Shown piece by piece: positions 1 through 7,410 of a stretch of DNA of 29,189 nt. The stretch is taken from NCBI GenBank assembly GCA_041558415.1, contig JBFFEY010000038.1, positions 1 to 29,189 on the forward strand. Direction: 5' to 3'. Position 1 is the first letter of the stretch. Every line of letters begins with the position of its first letter. This stretch comes from SG8-39 sp041558415. Its GTDB lineage: Bacteria > Pseudomonadota > Gammaproteobacteria > Burkholderiales > SG8-39. The position numbers and the translations under genes were made by a program. The notes beneath the pieces were generated by a model. The model was not told where the DNA came from and made no database searches. It was given only the letters and a program-made list of their open reading frames with translations.

Positions 1-1
1 C

Positions 2-88
2 GCGGCACTCGCGGTCGCGTTGCTCGCCTGCGTCATCCCGGTACGCCGGGTGGTGCGTGTCGATCCTCTGTCCGCGTTCCGGGGATGA
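2..88 (+). CDS. FtsX/MacB-type ABC transporter permease, C-terminal fragment
   Basis: Only the last 28 codons are present; the rest lies before the window. The reading frame gives a hydrophobic helix (AALAVALLACVIP) followed by a basic-hydrophobic tail with RVDPLSAFRG and a TGA stop. This ending (last transmembrane helix, then P-x-RR...DP..A.R) is the usual C-terminus of FtsX-like permeases of the MacB/LolC/E class. It stops 9 bp before the ATPase start, so the two are almost certainly co-transcribed and form one inner-membrane transporter. Fragment length limits certainty about the subfamily. Confidence 0.75.
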   Translation, partial: AALAVALLACVIPVRRVVRVDPLSAFRG

Positions 89-97
89 GGCAGACTT

Positions 98-952
98 ATG
101 AGCGACAGTGCCATCCTTCGTGCAGAGCACCTCGTCAAGACCTTCGGCAGCGGCCATGCCACCGTGCGTGCCGTGGATGACGTCACGCTCGCGGTCGCCC
201 GCGGCGAGATGGTAGTCATCATGGGGCCATCGGGCTCGGGAAAGACCACCTTGGTATCGATGCTGGGGGCGCTGCTGAGCCCCGACTCGGGCACCATTGC
301 AATCGACGACGTCGACATCACTACACTTGACGAAGCGGGGCTGGCAGCCCTGCGAGCCCGCAAGATTGGTTTCATCTTCCAGTCCTTCAATCTTTTGGAG
401 GCGCTGTCCGTGCTCGAGAACGTGCTCTTCCCCGCCCATCTTGCGCCGGGGGGTGTAGAGGCCGCCCGGCCCCATGCCGAGGCGCTGCTCGAGAGCCTGA
501 ATCTCTCGCACCGACGCGACGCCCGCCCGAACACGCTGTCCGGTGGCGAGAAGCAGCGTGTGGCCATCGCACGGGCCCTCATCAACCGTCCCCGGCTGAT
601 CTTTGCAGACGAGCCGACCGGTAATCTCGACTCCCAGAGCGGACAGGAGGTCATGATGATCCTCTACGATGTCGCCCGCGACGAGGGGTGCTCGGTGGTG
701 CTGGTGACTCACGACCAGCGGGTGGTCGAGGTCGCCGACCGGATCCTGTGGCTCGAAGACGGCGCTTTACGCGACCGAAAAACGCAGGAGCGTTCCTGGG
801 TCAATGACCCGGTGTGCGGCATGCGGGTGGACGAGTGGACGGCAACCCTATTCTCGGAACATCGCGACGCGCGCTACGTATTTTGTTCACGCCGTTGCCT
901 GGAGCGTTTCGAGGCAGACCCCGCGCAATACGTTCGTCCGAGTATCGAATGA
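98..952 (+). CDS. ABC transporter ATP-binding protein with C-terminal YHS domain
   Basis: This 284-residue protein is the likely ATPase of the MacB/LolD-type transporter whose permease ends just upstream. Walker A GPSGSGKT is at about 43-50, Q-loop Gln at 95, signature LSGGE at 147-151, Walker B LIFADE at 167-172 and the switch His at 205. A LolD/MacB ATPase normally ends near residue 225-230. Here about 50 further residues (236-279) form a YHS-type domain with DPVCGM, then a YVFCSRRC segment, then F..DP..Y. YHS/TRASH-like domains are found in copper and heavy-metal proteins, so a metal-sensing or metal-delivery role is inferred. The start is supported by GAGG 7 bp upstream. The stop overlaps the next gene's ATG as ATGA. 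The ATPase call is secure; the substrate is unknown. Confidence 0.9.
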   Translation: MSDSAILRAEHLVKTFGSGHATVRAVDDVTLAVARGEMVVIMGPSGSGKTTLVSMLGALLSPDSGTIAIDDVDITTLDEAGLAALRARKIGFIFQSFNLLEALSVLENVLFPAHLAPGGVEAARPHAEALLESLNLSHRRDARPNTLSGGEKQRVAIARALINRPRLIFADEPTGNLDSQSGQEVMMILYDVARDEGCSVVLVTHDQRVVEVADRILWLEDGALRDRKTQERSWVNDPVCGMRVDEWTATLFSEHRDARYVFCSRRCLERFEADPAQYVRPSIE

Positions 953-1911
953 TGCAGCCAATGAATGCACCAGTCAGATGGACAACAGGTAAGGCGGACG
1001 CCCCCGTGGGAGCGAGCGGGCACGGAGCTTGGCGGCGGGTGGTCCGCAAGATCTTCTGTGGGCCGGGTAGCGGGGATGCCCGATGCGGGCGAACGCCGGT
1101 GGCTCGCATCCGGGGATTTCGCCTTTACCCGATCTTCGCAGTGGTGATGCTGACCGCGCTTTCGGGCGCGGCGACCGCCGGCGAGGACGCGGTCGGCAAG
1201 GGCGAGACGATAGCCCGAGAAGCCGACCTTCGCGACCGGGGATTTGGTGACAGCAAAACGCAGCTGGTGATGATCCTCGAGGACCGCCAAGGCGATACAC
1301 GAGAGCGCCAATTGCGCATCAGCACGCTCGAAGCAGCCGATGAGACCGAGGGCGACAAGTCGGTCGTCGTGTTCGACGAGCCGCGAGACATCAAGGGCAC
1401 GGCGCTGCTGAGCTACGCTCACATCCTCGAGCCCGACGACCAGTGGCTCTTTCTGCCGGCCCTGAAGCGCATCAAGCGGATCTCGTCCATCAACAAGTCC
1501 GGCTCCTTCGTCGGCAGCGAATTTGCTTACGAGGACATCACGGGCCAGGAATTCGCAAAATACAGCTACAAATGGCTACGCGACGAACCGTGCAGCGATC
1601 TTGAATGCTTCGTGGTGGAGCGTCGTCCACGCTACGAGAATTCGGGTTACGTGAAGCTGGTGACCTGGTACGACAAGACCGAGTACCGCATACAGCGCGT
1701 CGACTATTACACAGGCGAGGAGGAGTTGTTGAAGACCCTCACGCTCAGCGAGTACCGGCAGTACGAAGGGCGGTTCTGGCGGCCGCACCAGCTGGTCATG
1801 GACAGCTACCGGACCGGGAAGAAGACCCGTTTACGCTATGAGCGCTACGAGTTTGGAACGGGGCTGACCGAGCAAGATTTCAGCCAAGGCAATCTCAAGC
1901 GCACGCGGTGA
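949..1911 (+). CDS. LolA-like outer membrane lipoprotein-sorting family protein
   Basis: The protein is exported, with a hydrophobic segment (LYPIFAVVMLTALSGAATA) and a likely signal-peptidase I site near residue 77 of this model. The mature part resembles the LolA-like family annotated as outer membrane lipoprotein-sorting protein: charged beta-strand repeats, DDQWLFLPALKRIKRIS, then GSFVGSEFAYEDI and TWYDKTEYRIQRVDYY. Such proteins carry lipid-like cargo through the periplasm, but this subfamily has no proven substrate. The chosen ATG overlaps the ATPase stop (ATGA). It leaves about 55 residues ahead of the hydrophobic core, which is unusually long. A GTG at 1099 in the same frame would give a normal signal peptide and may be the true start. 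It sits between an ABC transporter and an outer-membrane barrel, consistent with a periplasmic shuttle. Confidence 0.75.
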   Translation: MMQPMNAPVRWTTGKADAPVGASGHGAWRRVVRKIFCGPGSGDARCGRTPVARIRGFRLYPIFAVVMLTALSGAATAGEDAVGKGETIAREADLRDRGFGDSKTQLVMILEDRQGDTRERQLRISTLEAADETEGDKSVVVFDEPRDIKGTALLSYAHILEPDDQWLFLPALKRIKRISSINKSGSFVGSEFAYEDITGQEFAKYSYKWLRDEPCSDLECFVVERRPRYENSGYVKLVTWYDKTEYRIQRVDYYTGEEELLKTLTLSEYRQYEGRFWRPHQLVMDSYRTGKKTRLRYERYEFGTGLTEQDFSQGNLKRTR

Positions 1912-1920
1912 CGCTTGGCC

Positions 1921-3168
1921 ATGCGCTCTAAAGACCGAACGAGACGGGTGGCCTCCTGGAAACGATTCATGACCTGCGCCTCGGTGCTCGGATCCTGCGT
2001 CGTCGGAACCGGGGTTGGAGCGGCAGGAGAGTGGGAACTCTCGGGGTCCGTCGCCGGAGAGTTACGGATCTTCCCGGATTCGCCCGCGTTCGTGGAGCAG
2101 AACGACGCGACACTCTCCCCGTCTCTTTCCTTCGAGCCGAGGGTCGTCTACGAGTGGAACGAGGGTCACGATCGGCTGACCGCGGTGCCGTTCTTACGGC
2201 TCGACGCCCACGACGACAATCGAACCCACGCTGATTTACGGGAGGCCAACTGGCTACACGTCGGTGACGGGTGGGACCTGGTCATTGGGATCGACAAGGT
2301 GTTCTGGGGCGTCACGGAGTCTCGGCACCTCGTCGACATCGTCAACCAGGACGACCGCGTGGAGGATATCGACGGCGAGGACAAGCTCGGGCAGCCGATG
2401 CTTAATCTGAACCTCTACCGTGACTGGGGCCGCCTCGGCATCTACGTGCTGCCGGGTTTTCGGAAAAGAACCTTTCCTGCAGACGACGCGCGCCTGCGGG
2501 GCCCGCTGCCGATTGTCGGCACCGCGACGTTTGATTCGGGTGCCGAAGATCGGCACACGGACCTAGCTCTGCGGTGGGCTCACGCGACCGGGCCGTGGGA
2601 TATCGGGCTTGCCCATTTTCACGGCACAAGCCGCGAGCCGCGATTCATATCAAGAAACGGTCTTGGCGGCGGCGAGCAGCTCGTTGCCCACTACGATCAG
2701 ATCGATCAGACGAGCGTCGATTTGCAGTTCACGACGGGGGCCTGGCTCTGGAAGCTGGAGGGGCTTACGAGGAGCGGTCAGGGCGACCGGTTCGCCGCCG
2801 TGGTCGGTGGATTCGAAGTGACTCACTACGACGTCTTCGGCACCGGCGCCGATCTGGGCCTGCTGGCCGAGTACCTCTACGACGGTCGGGACAAGAGGCT
2901 GGCGCCGCCGACGGCGCTGGAGGACGACATCTTTCTGGGCGTACGGCTCGCGCTGAATGACTCCCAAGATAGTAGCGCCCTCCTAGGCACCGTGTTCGAC
3001 CGCCGCTCGGGAGCCGCAATCGTTTTCGTGGAAGCCGAACGGCGTCTCGGAAACAGCTGGCGAATCGAGCTCGAGAGCAGATTGTTCTTCGACGTGCCCT
3101 ATGACGACCCGCTTGCGGGCATACGCAACGACAGCTTCGTCACATTGCGTTTGAGCCGGTTCTTCTGA
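1921..3168 (+). CDS. Outer-membrane beta-barrel protein, function unknown
   Basis: The 415-residue product has a basic N-terminus, a hydrophobic segment (about 16-35) and a likely cleavage near AAG-EWEL, so it should be exported. The mature chain has alternating polar/aromatic strands, many Asp/Trp/Tyr residues, few Cys and a C-terminal Phe (TLRLSRFF), the typical BAM-recognised last strand of an outer-membrane barrel. It starts 9 bp after the LolA-like stop; an in-frame TTG at 1915 is an alternative start. No known porin family is recognised with confidence. It resembles the barrel proteins often paired with LolA-like genes beside transporters. The role inferred from position is the outer-membrane acceptor or exit of the cluster. 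Confidence 0.7.
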   Translation: MRSKDRTRRVASWKRFMTCASVLGSCVVGTGVGAAGEWELSGSVAGELRIFPDSPAFVEQNDATLSPSLSFEPRVVYEWNEGHDRLTAVPFLRLDAHDDNRTHADLREANWLHVGDGWDLVIGIDKVFWGVTESRHLVDIVNQDDRVEDIDGEDKLGQPMLNLNLYRDWGRLGIYVLPGFRKRTFPADDARLRGPLPIVGTATFDSGAEDRHTDLALRWAHATGPWDIGLAHFHGTSREPRFISRNGLGGGEQLVAHYDQIDQTSVDLQFTTGAWLWKLEGLTRSGQGDRFAAVVGGFEVTHYDVFGTGADLGLLAEYLYDGRDKRLAPPTALEDDIFLGVRLALNDSQDSSALLGTVFDRRSGAAIVFVEAERRLGNSWRIELESRLFFDVPYDDPLAGIRNDSFVTLRLSRFF

Positions 3169-3451
3169 TCTCACTGAATCGGCAGTTTGACGGTCCTGTG
3201 TCGCTGGAACATGTGCTTCCGCCGTACATTCGTAAATTGCCTAAATCCGCCAAACGACCGTGCTGCGTCAATCAGTCATTGTGGAGCCTCGCGTTCGAGT
3301 ATCGGGCAGCCGTCGCGAGCGCTATCCCGAAATTCCAATCGGGACTTCGCGCTGAGCAGGTCGCCGGCTCAGACCCGCGCTTCCATTGTGAAAACGCCTG
3401 GCCAACCCAAGTTCCCCATCGCGAACAGGTCCCGAAACGGGAGACACACTC
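3169..3451. other. Intergenic stretch with no recognised gene
   Basis: This stretch separates the barrel gene from the ssrA terminator. Short open frames exist here, but their translations show no family features and some run on into the tmRNA gene. A weak inverted repeat (TCCCGA at 3325-3330, TCGGGA at 3339-3344) could end the plus-strand cluster but lacks a T-tract. No transposase or integrase remnant and no copy of the ssrA 3' end was seen. Confidence 0.5.
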
Positions 3452-3481
3452 AGAAAAGAAAAGCCCTCTGGACGAGGGCTT
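3452..3481 (-). terminator. Rho-independent terminator of ssrA
   Basis: Read on the minus strand, an 8-bp stem AAGCCCTC/GAGGGCTT (3474-3481 with 3461-3468) with a 5-nt loop is followed by TTCTTTTC. It lies 37 bp beyond the tmRNA 3' CCA and is correctly oriented for ssrA. Confidence 0.85.
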
Positions 3482-3518
3482 GGGTATTGTCTAACCGATT
3501 GAATTACAAGAAGAAAAC

Positions 3519-3883
3519 TGGTGGAGGCGGCGGGAATCGAACCCGCGTCCGCAAGCCCTCTACAGTCAGGACTACATGCTTAGCCTCGCCGTTTGGATCT
3601 CGCCTTGCGCCCGCCGGCGGGCGGGCTGACGCGCAGCCAGCCGCTTCGACGGATCCGCATGGCCAAGCGGCCAGACCGTGCGGAGAGGCTGATGTGAATG
3701 ACGCTGCACCCCTTTCGGGGCCTAGCCCATCAGCAAGCTAGTGCAGCGTCTAGCCGGTGTTAGGCGGCTAGAGCGTAACGCTCGTCGTTGGCGTTTATGT
3801 GTTTCCAGCTGGATTTACGAGGGAACTGGTCCTCGGCATGCCCTGAACTGCTTCGCGACCCACGTCGAAGCCAGGTCGCCCCC
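3519..3883 (-). ncRNA. ssrA: Transfer-messenger RNA (tmRNA)
   Basis: The minus-strand RNA begins GGGGGCGACCTGG and ends GGGTTCGATTCCCGC then CGCCTCCACCA. Seven 5' bases (GGGGGCG) pair with CGCCTCC to form the tRNA-like acceptor stem, with one G-U pair, and the 3' CCA is encoded. The T-arm GCGGG-TTCGATT-CCCGC is complete. At 365 nt it matches a one-piece bacterial tmRNA. It frees ribosomes stalled on broken mRNAs together with SmpB, adding a degradation tag encoded at 3760-3792. A short hairpin (CCCCGAAAGGGG on the RNA) lies in the pseudoknot region. It follows gph by 63 bp on the same strand but should have its own promoter; I see no clear -35/-10 pair. Confidence 0.97.
3760..3792 (-). other. 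tmRNA proteolysis-tag reading frame (ANDERYALAA)
   Basis: Within ssrA, the minus strand carries GCC-AAC-GAC-GAG-CGT-TAC-GCT-CTA-GCC-GCC-TAA. This encodes ANDERYALAA and a stop, preceded by an A-rich stretch (GGAAACACATAAAC). The AxDxx...ALAA form is typical of proteobacterial tags, and ALAA is the ClpXP/ClpAP-recognised end. The first Ala is presumably supplied by alanyl-tmRNA, with GCC as resume codon or first codon depending on convention. Confidence 0.95.
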
Positions 3884-3946
3884 AGTCAGATAACGTCTCT
3901 CGACGCATTGTCGCATATCGGGCCGATTGCCCGAAAATCAAGCACC

Positions 3947-4615
3947 CTAGCGCTCGATCTGCGCCAGCAGCTCGAGCGGATGGGTGATGACCGCGTCGGC
4001 GTTCCAGCTTTGCGGGCCGCCGTTTTCGATGCCGTGGTAGCCATACTCGACGGCGATCGCGCGCATGCCGGCCGCCCGCGCGGCCTGCACGTCGCGCAGA
4101 TCGTCGCCGATGTACCAGCAGCTCGCCGGCGCGAGCGCGAGAACCTGTGCCGCGTGCAGCAGCGGCGCCGGATGCGGTTTTGAGTGCGGCGTCGTGTCGC
4201 CGCAGACCACGCAATCCGGCGCCAGGCCGAGCCCGGCGACGATGCGCTCGGTGAACCGCGTCGCCTTGTTGGTGACGATGCCCCAGGCGATGTCGCGCGC
4301 GACGAGTTGCTCGATTAGCGGCGCGATGCCGGGAAACAGCGTCGTGTGCTGGTCCAGGCACTCGGCATAGTGACGCAGGAAGGCGTCGCGCATCACCTCG
4401 TAGTCGGGATGCTCGGGCGTCATGCCGAAGGCCGCGCGCAGCAGGCCGCGCGCACCGCTGGAGGCATAGGGCCGTGCCTGATCCACCGGCAGCGCGTCGA
4501 GGCCGCGCTCGGCGCGCAGCCTATTCACTGCCACGCACAGATCCGCCGCCGTGTCGGCGAGCGTGCCGTCGAAGTCGAACAGCAGCGCCTTGACCGCGTC
4601 GCGCGTCACCTTCAC
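3947..4615 (-). CDS. gph: Phosphoglycolate phosphatase (HAD family)
   Basis: The 222-residue haloacid dehalogenase-like phosphatase removes 2-phosphoglycolate, which arises partly from repair of oxidised DNA ends. HAD motif I LLFDFDGTLADT carries nucleophile Asp14 and Asp16; motif II is IVTNKATRF; the motif III Lys is in SKPHPAPLL; motif IV is YIGDDLRDVQAA. The chosen start is a GTG overlapping the ubiG stop as GTGA, which implies translational coupling; a second GTG two codons later is possible. The open frame continues far upstream through ubiG but without homology. ubiG-gph is a classic proteobacterial pair. Some family members act on other small phosphates or on MurNAc-6-P. Confidence 0.9.
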   Translation of the reverse strand: MKVTRDAVKALLFDFDGTLADTAADLCVAVNRLRAERGLDALPVDQARPYASSGARGLLRAAFGMTPEHPDYEVMRDAFLRHYAECLDQHTTLFPGIAPLIEQLVARDIAWGIVTNKATRFTERIVAGLGLAPDCVVCGDTTPHSKPHPAPLLHAAQVLALAPASCWYIGDDLRDVQAARAAGMRAIAVEYGYHGIENGGPQSWNADAVITHPLELLAQIER

Positions 4616-5319
4616 GCCTCGCGCACGCAATGCAGCAGGTAGTTGACGTCGCAGTCCTTGCCGAGCCGATACACGCGCGTGAACGGGTTGTAGGTCATGC
4701 CTTTCACTTCGATTGGGCGCAGGCCGGCGTCGCGGCACCAGCCCATCAACTCGGAGGGGCGAATGAAGCGCGCGTAGTCGTGCGTGCCCTTGGGCAGCAG
4801 CTTGAGGACGTACTCGGCGCCGATGATCGCGAACAGATAGGACTTCGGATTGCGGTTGATTGTCGAGAAGAAGCCCTGGCCGCCTGGTTTCAGCAGCTGG
4901 GCGCAGGCCGCAACCGTGCGTCCCGGATCCGGCACGTGCTCGAGCATCTCCATGCAGGTAACGACGTCGAAGCTGCCGGCGTGCGTCTGCGCGTATTCCT
5001 CGGGCGAGACCAGTGCGTACTGTACCGGCAGCCCGCTCTCCAGCAGGTGGAGCTGCGCGACCTTGAGGGCGCGCTCGGACAGATCGATGCCCGTGACAAC
5101 CGCGCCCTTGCGCGCTGCTGTTTCCGTCAGGATGCCGCCGCCGCAGCCGACGTCGAGCATGGTCTTGCCGGCAAGTCCGGCGATACCGTCGATCCATTCC
5201 AGGCGCAGCGGATTGATCTCGTGCAGCGGGCGGAACTCGCTGGTGGGGTCCCACCAGCGGTGCGCGAGCTGGCTGAATTTCTCCAGCTCGGCCGGATCGG
5301 CGTTCAGAGGACGTTCCAT
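4612..5319 (-). CDS. ubiG: Ubiquinone biosynthesis O-methyltransferase
   Basis: The 235-residue SAM-dependent methyltransferase performs both O-methylations of the ubiquinone ring. The N-terminus has the UbiG signature (FSQLAHRWWDPTSEFRPLHEINPLRLEWI). SAM motif I is MLDVGCGGGILTE (about 56-68), then the acidic GIDLS, a VTCMEMLEHVPDP post-motif and FFSTINRNPKSYLFAI. Length and order match the family. It overlaps gph by 4 bp. The upstream ompA1 terminator leaves little more than 30 bp before the ATG, and no good Shine-Dalgarno or promoter is evident. Transcription may depend on read-through or on a promoter overlapping the terminator. Confidence 0.95.
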   Translation of the reverse strand: MERPLNADPAELEKFSQLAHRWWDPTSEFRPLHEINPLRLEWIDGIAGLAGKTMLDVGCGGGILTETAARKGAVVTGIDLSERALKVAQLHLLESGLPVQYALVSPEEYAQTHAGSFDVVTCMEMLEHVPDPGRTVAACAQLLKPGGQGFFSTINRNPKSYLFAIIGAEYVLKLLPKGTHDYARFIRPSELMGWCRDAGLRPIEVKGMTYNPFTRVYRLGKDCDVNYLLHCVREA

Positions 5320-5359
5320 GCGGAATTAGGCCAACGCGCGGCAGTTTTGTTCGGCAAAA

Positions 5360-5387
5360 AAAAAGCCCTGCCGTAGCAGGGCTTTTT
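5360..5387 (-). terminator. Terminator between ompA1 and ubiG (symmetric)
   Basis: GCCCTG at 5365-5370 pairs with CAGGGC at 5377-5382 around a 6-nt loop. The stem is flanked by nine A on one side and five T on the other, so it can act in both directions. It stands 15 bp past the ompA1 stop and on the minus strand has the longer U-tract, fitting termination of ompA1. Confidence 0.85.
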
Positions 5388-5401
5388 CGAGAGGAGAAAC
5401 C

Positions 5402-6034
5402 TTACTTGCGGGTGCCGATGACCTCGATTTCCACGCGACGGTTCTTCGCGCGGCCGTCCCGGGTCTTGTTGCTCGCCACCGGCTGCTTCTCACCCTTGCC
5501 TTCGGTGTAGATGCGGTTGGCGGGCACACCCTTCGAGACGAGGTAGGCCTTGACCGACTCGGCACGACGCACCGACAGCTTCTGGTTGTACGCGTCGCTG
5601 CCGATCGAGTCCGTGTGGCCGATCGCGATCACGACTTCCAGGTTGATGCCGCCGATCTTCGAGACCAGGTCGTCGAGGCGCGCACGCCCTTCGGGCTTGA
5701 TCACCGACTTGTCGAAATCGAAGAGCACGTCGGCGGCCAGCGTCACCTTGTCGGCGACCGGGCGCGGACGCGGCTTCGCGGCAGGCGCAGGCGCCGGACG
5801 CCCGGGCTTCTTGATCAGATCGGGATCGCACTCCTCGATCGCCATCGCCGGCGTCCAGTAGCCGGCCTTCCAGCACTGGCCGGAGCCGTTCTTCCACACC
5901 GTCTTGCCGGCATCCGTCCAGTGGCCGTCCTTGGATTCTCCCATCGTGTGCGCTGCACCGATGGCGTTAAACGATGCTGCCGAAAGCGCGAGACCCGCAG
6001 CCGCGACCAGCGACAGCCACATGTTCTTGTTCAT
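5402..6034 (-). CDS. OmpA-family peptidoglycan-associated outer membrane protein (paralogue 1)
   Basis: The 210-residue exported protein has a signal peptide (KNMWLSLVAAAGLALSAASF...). It then carries a Trp-rich motif DGHWTDAG..VWKNGSGQCWK.GYW and MAIEECDPDLIKKP, a Pro/Ala/Arg linker, and a C-terminal OmpA domain (about 105-205) with VLFDFDKSVIKPEG, GHTDSIGSDAYNQKLSVRRA and AKNRRVEIEV. The Asp and Arg of these motifs are the usual diaminopimelate-binding residues. There is no full 8-strand N-terminal barrel, so it probably ties the envelope to peptidoglycan rather than forming a pore. The start is chosen at the ATG preceded by AGAGAGGAAA, 13 codons inside a longer frame. It is a paralogue of the gene at 7490-8119. 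Confidence 0.92.
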   Translation of the reverse strand: MNKNMWLSLVAAAGLALSAASFNAIGAAHTMGESKDGHWTDAGKTVWKNGSGQCWKAGYWTPAMAIEECDPDLIKKPGRPAPAPAAKPRPRPVADKVTLAADVLFDFDKSVIKPEGRARLDDLVSKIGGINLEVVIAIGHTDSIGSDAYNQKLSVRRAESVKAYLVSKGVPANRIYTEGKGEKQPVASNKTRDGRAKNRRVEIEVIGTRK

Positions 6035-6086
6035 GCCGTTTCCTCTCTGAGCTGACTTTATTGAATGGTCCAAAAATTACGTTGTT

Positions 6087-7409
6087 TCAACGCCCTGGAC
6101 CAGGCTTGATGAAATTCTGCCATAACTCCAAGCGCGATTCCAACCCTGTGGTCAAAGAACCGCTGAACGCGCCATCCTCCAAAATGAGCCTGCCGCGGAC
6201 CCAGACATGGCTCACGTGTTCCCTTCCGGCAGCATAGACCAGGTGCGACACCGGGTCATAGCATGGCGAGAGCTCGGGGGCCGAAAGATCCACCGCGGTC
6301 AGGTCGGCCTCCTTGCCAGGCACGATCGATCCGATCTTGGGCTCGAGCCCGAGGGCGGCGGCGCCCCCTAGCGTGGCGGCCCGCAGGGCGCTATGCGCCG
6401 GTATCGCCTCGGCATTCCGGGCCACCGCCTTGCCCAGCAGCGCCGCCAGGCGCATCTCGCCGAGCAGGTCGAGGCGGTTGTTGCTGGCCGCGCCATCGGT
6501 GCCCAGCGCGATGTTGACGCCGTCGCCGGCGATACGCGCGATCGGGGCAAAGCCGCTCGCCAGTTTCAGGTTCGAAGAGGGACAGTGAACTACCGAAGCA
6601 TTGTGGCGCAAAAGCAACAAAATATCGTCGTCCGACAGGTGCACCGCGTGCACCGCCATGAAATTCGGTCCCAGCAGGCCGAGCCGACGCAGGCGTTCGA
6701 GCGGTCGCGCGCCGTGCTCGGCGACCGAGCGCGCCACCTCGTCCTCGGTTTCGTGGACATGAATGTGCACCGGCACGTCCAGCTCCCCGGCGAGCATGGC
6801 GACCTTGTGCAGCGCCTCGTCCGACACCGTGTACGGCGCGTGCGGCGCGAGGCAGAAGGACGCGAGTGGATCGTCGCGGTAGCGGTCGCGCAGGGCGAGC
6901 CCTTTCTGCAGGTAGTCATCCGGGTCGGAGGCGTAGGCGGTCGGAAAATCGACCACGATCATGCCGAGCGCGGCGCGCATGCCCGCTGTCGACGCCGCCT
7001 GCAGCGCGGCCTCCGGATAGAAGTACATGTCGTTGAAGCAGGTGATGCCGCCGCGCAGCATCTCGGCGCAGGCGAGCAGGGTGCCGTCGCGCACGAATTC
7101 CGGCGTGACGTGACGCATCTCGACCGGCCAGATGTGCTCGGTCAGCCAGCGCATCAGCGGCAGGTCGTCGGCGAGGCCACGCATCAGCGTCATCGCCGCG
7201 TGGGTGTGCGCATTCACCAGCCCGGGAATGAGCACGTGCCCCGGCAGCTCGACGCTGCGCGCGTCGGCGAAGCGCGCGCGCGCCTCGGCCGCGGGCAGCA
7301 ATGCCTCGATGCGCGCGCCGCGCAGCAGCACCGCGTGGTGCTCAAGAACGACGCCGTGTGGTTCGATCGGAACCACCCAGCGTGGCAGGATCAGGGTTGC
7401 TTCGGCCAC
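6087..7409 (-). CDS. TRZ/ATZ-family amidohydrolase (MtaD-like 5-methylthioadenosine/SAH deaminase)
   Basis: The 440-residue metal-dependent amidohydrolase has NAHTH (His68, His70), APHAPYTVSD (His190), HIHVHETEDE (His217, Glu220), AVHAVHL and LGTDGAASNN (Asp305). This is the layout of the MTA/S-adenosylhomocysteine deaminase group, which turns the adenine base of these nucleosides into hypoxanthine. Some relatives deaminate other amino-purines or triazines, so the substrate is probable, not certain. Such genes often stand directly before ubiG in proteobacteria, where they would clear SAH made by UbiG; here ompA1 is inserted between. The start is GTG with no visible Shine-Dalgarno, and the ompA2 terminator hairpin ends 10 bp upstream of it. 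Confidence 0.88.
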   Translation of the reverse strand: MAEATLILPRWVVPIEPHGVVLEHHAVLLRGARIEALLPAAEARARFADARSVELPGHVLIPGLVNAHTHAAMTLMRGLADDLPLMRWLTEHIWPVEMRHVTPEFVRDGTLLACAEMLRGGITCFNDMYFYPEAALQAASTAGMRAALGMIVVDFPTAYASDPDDYLQKGLALRDRYRDDPLASFCLAPHAPYTVSDEALHKVAMLAGELDVPVHIHVHETEDEVARSVAEHGARPLERLRRLGLLGPNFMAVHAVHLSDDDILLLLRHNASVVHCPSSNLKLASGFAPIARIAGDGVNIALGTDGAASNNRLDLLGEMRLAALLGKAVARNAEAIPAHSALRAATLGGAAALGLEPKIGSIVPGKEADLTAVDLSAPELSPCYDPVSHLVYAAGREHVSHVWVRGRLILEDGAFSGSLTTGLESRLELWQNFIKPGPGR

Positions 7410-7410
7410 A

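Noticed and set aside
3519..3600. Ordinary tRNA gene suggested by the T-arm and CCA end
   Set aside because: The matching 5' acceptor half is about 360 nt away and a tag frame lies between, so it is tmRNA.
3187..3741. Plus-strand open frames through 3187-3741
   Set aside because: They run across the ssrA gene in antisense and through a gap; translations show no family features.
3947..5254. A 435-residue minus-strand frame as one long fusion protein
   Set aside because: Only the C-terminal half has HAD motifs; the rest is ubiG in another frame, and a GTGA junction gives a normal gph.
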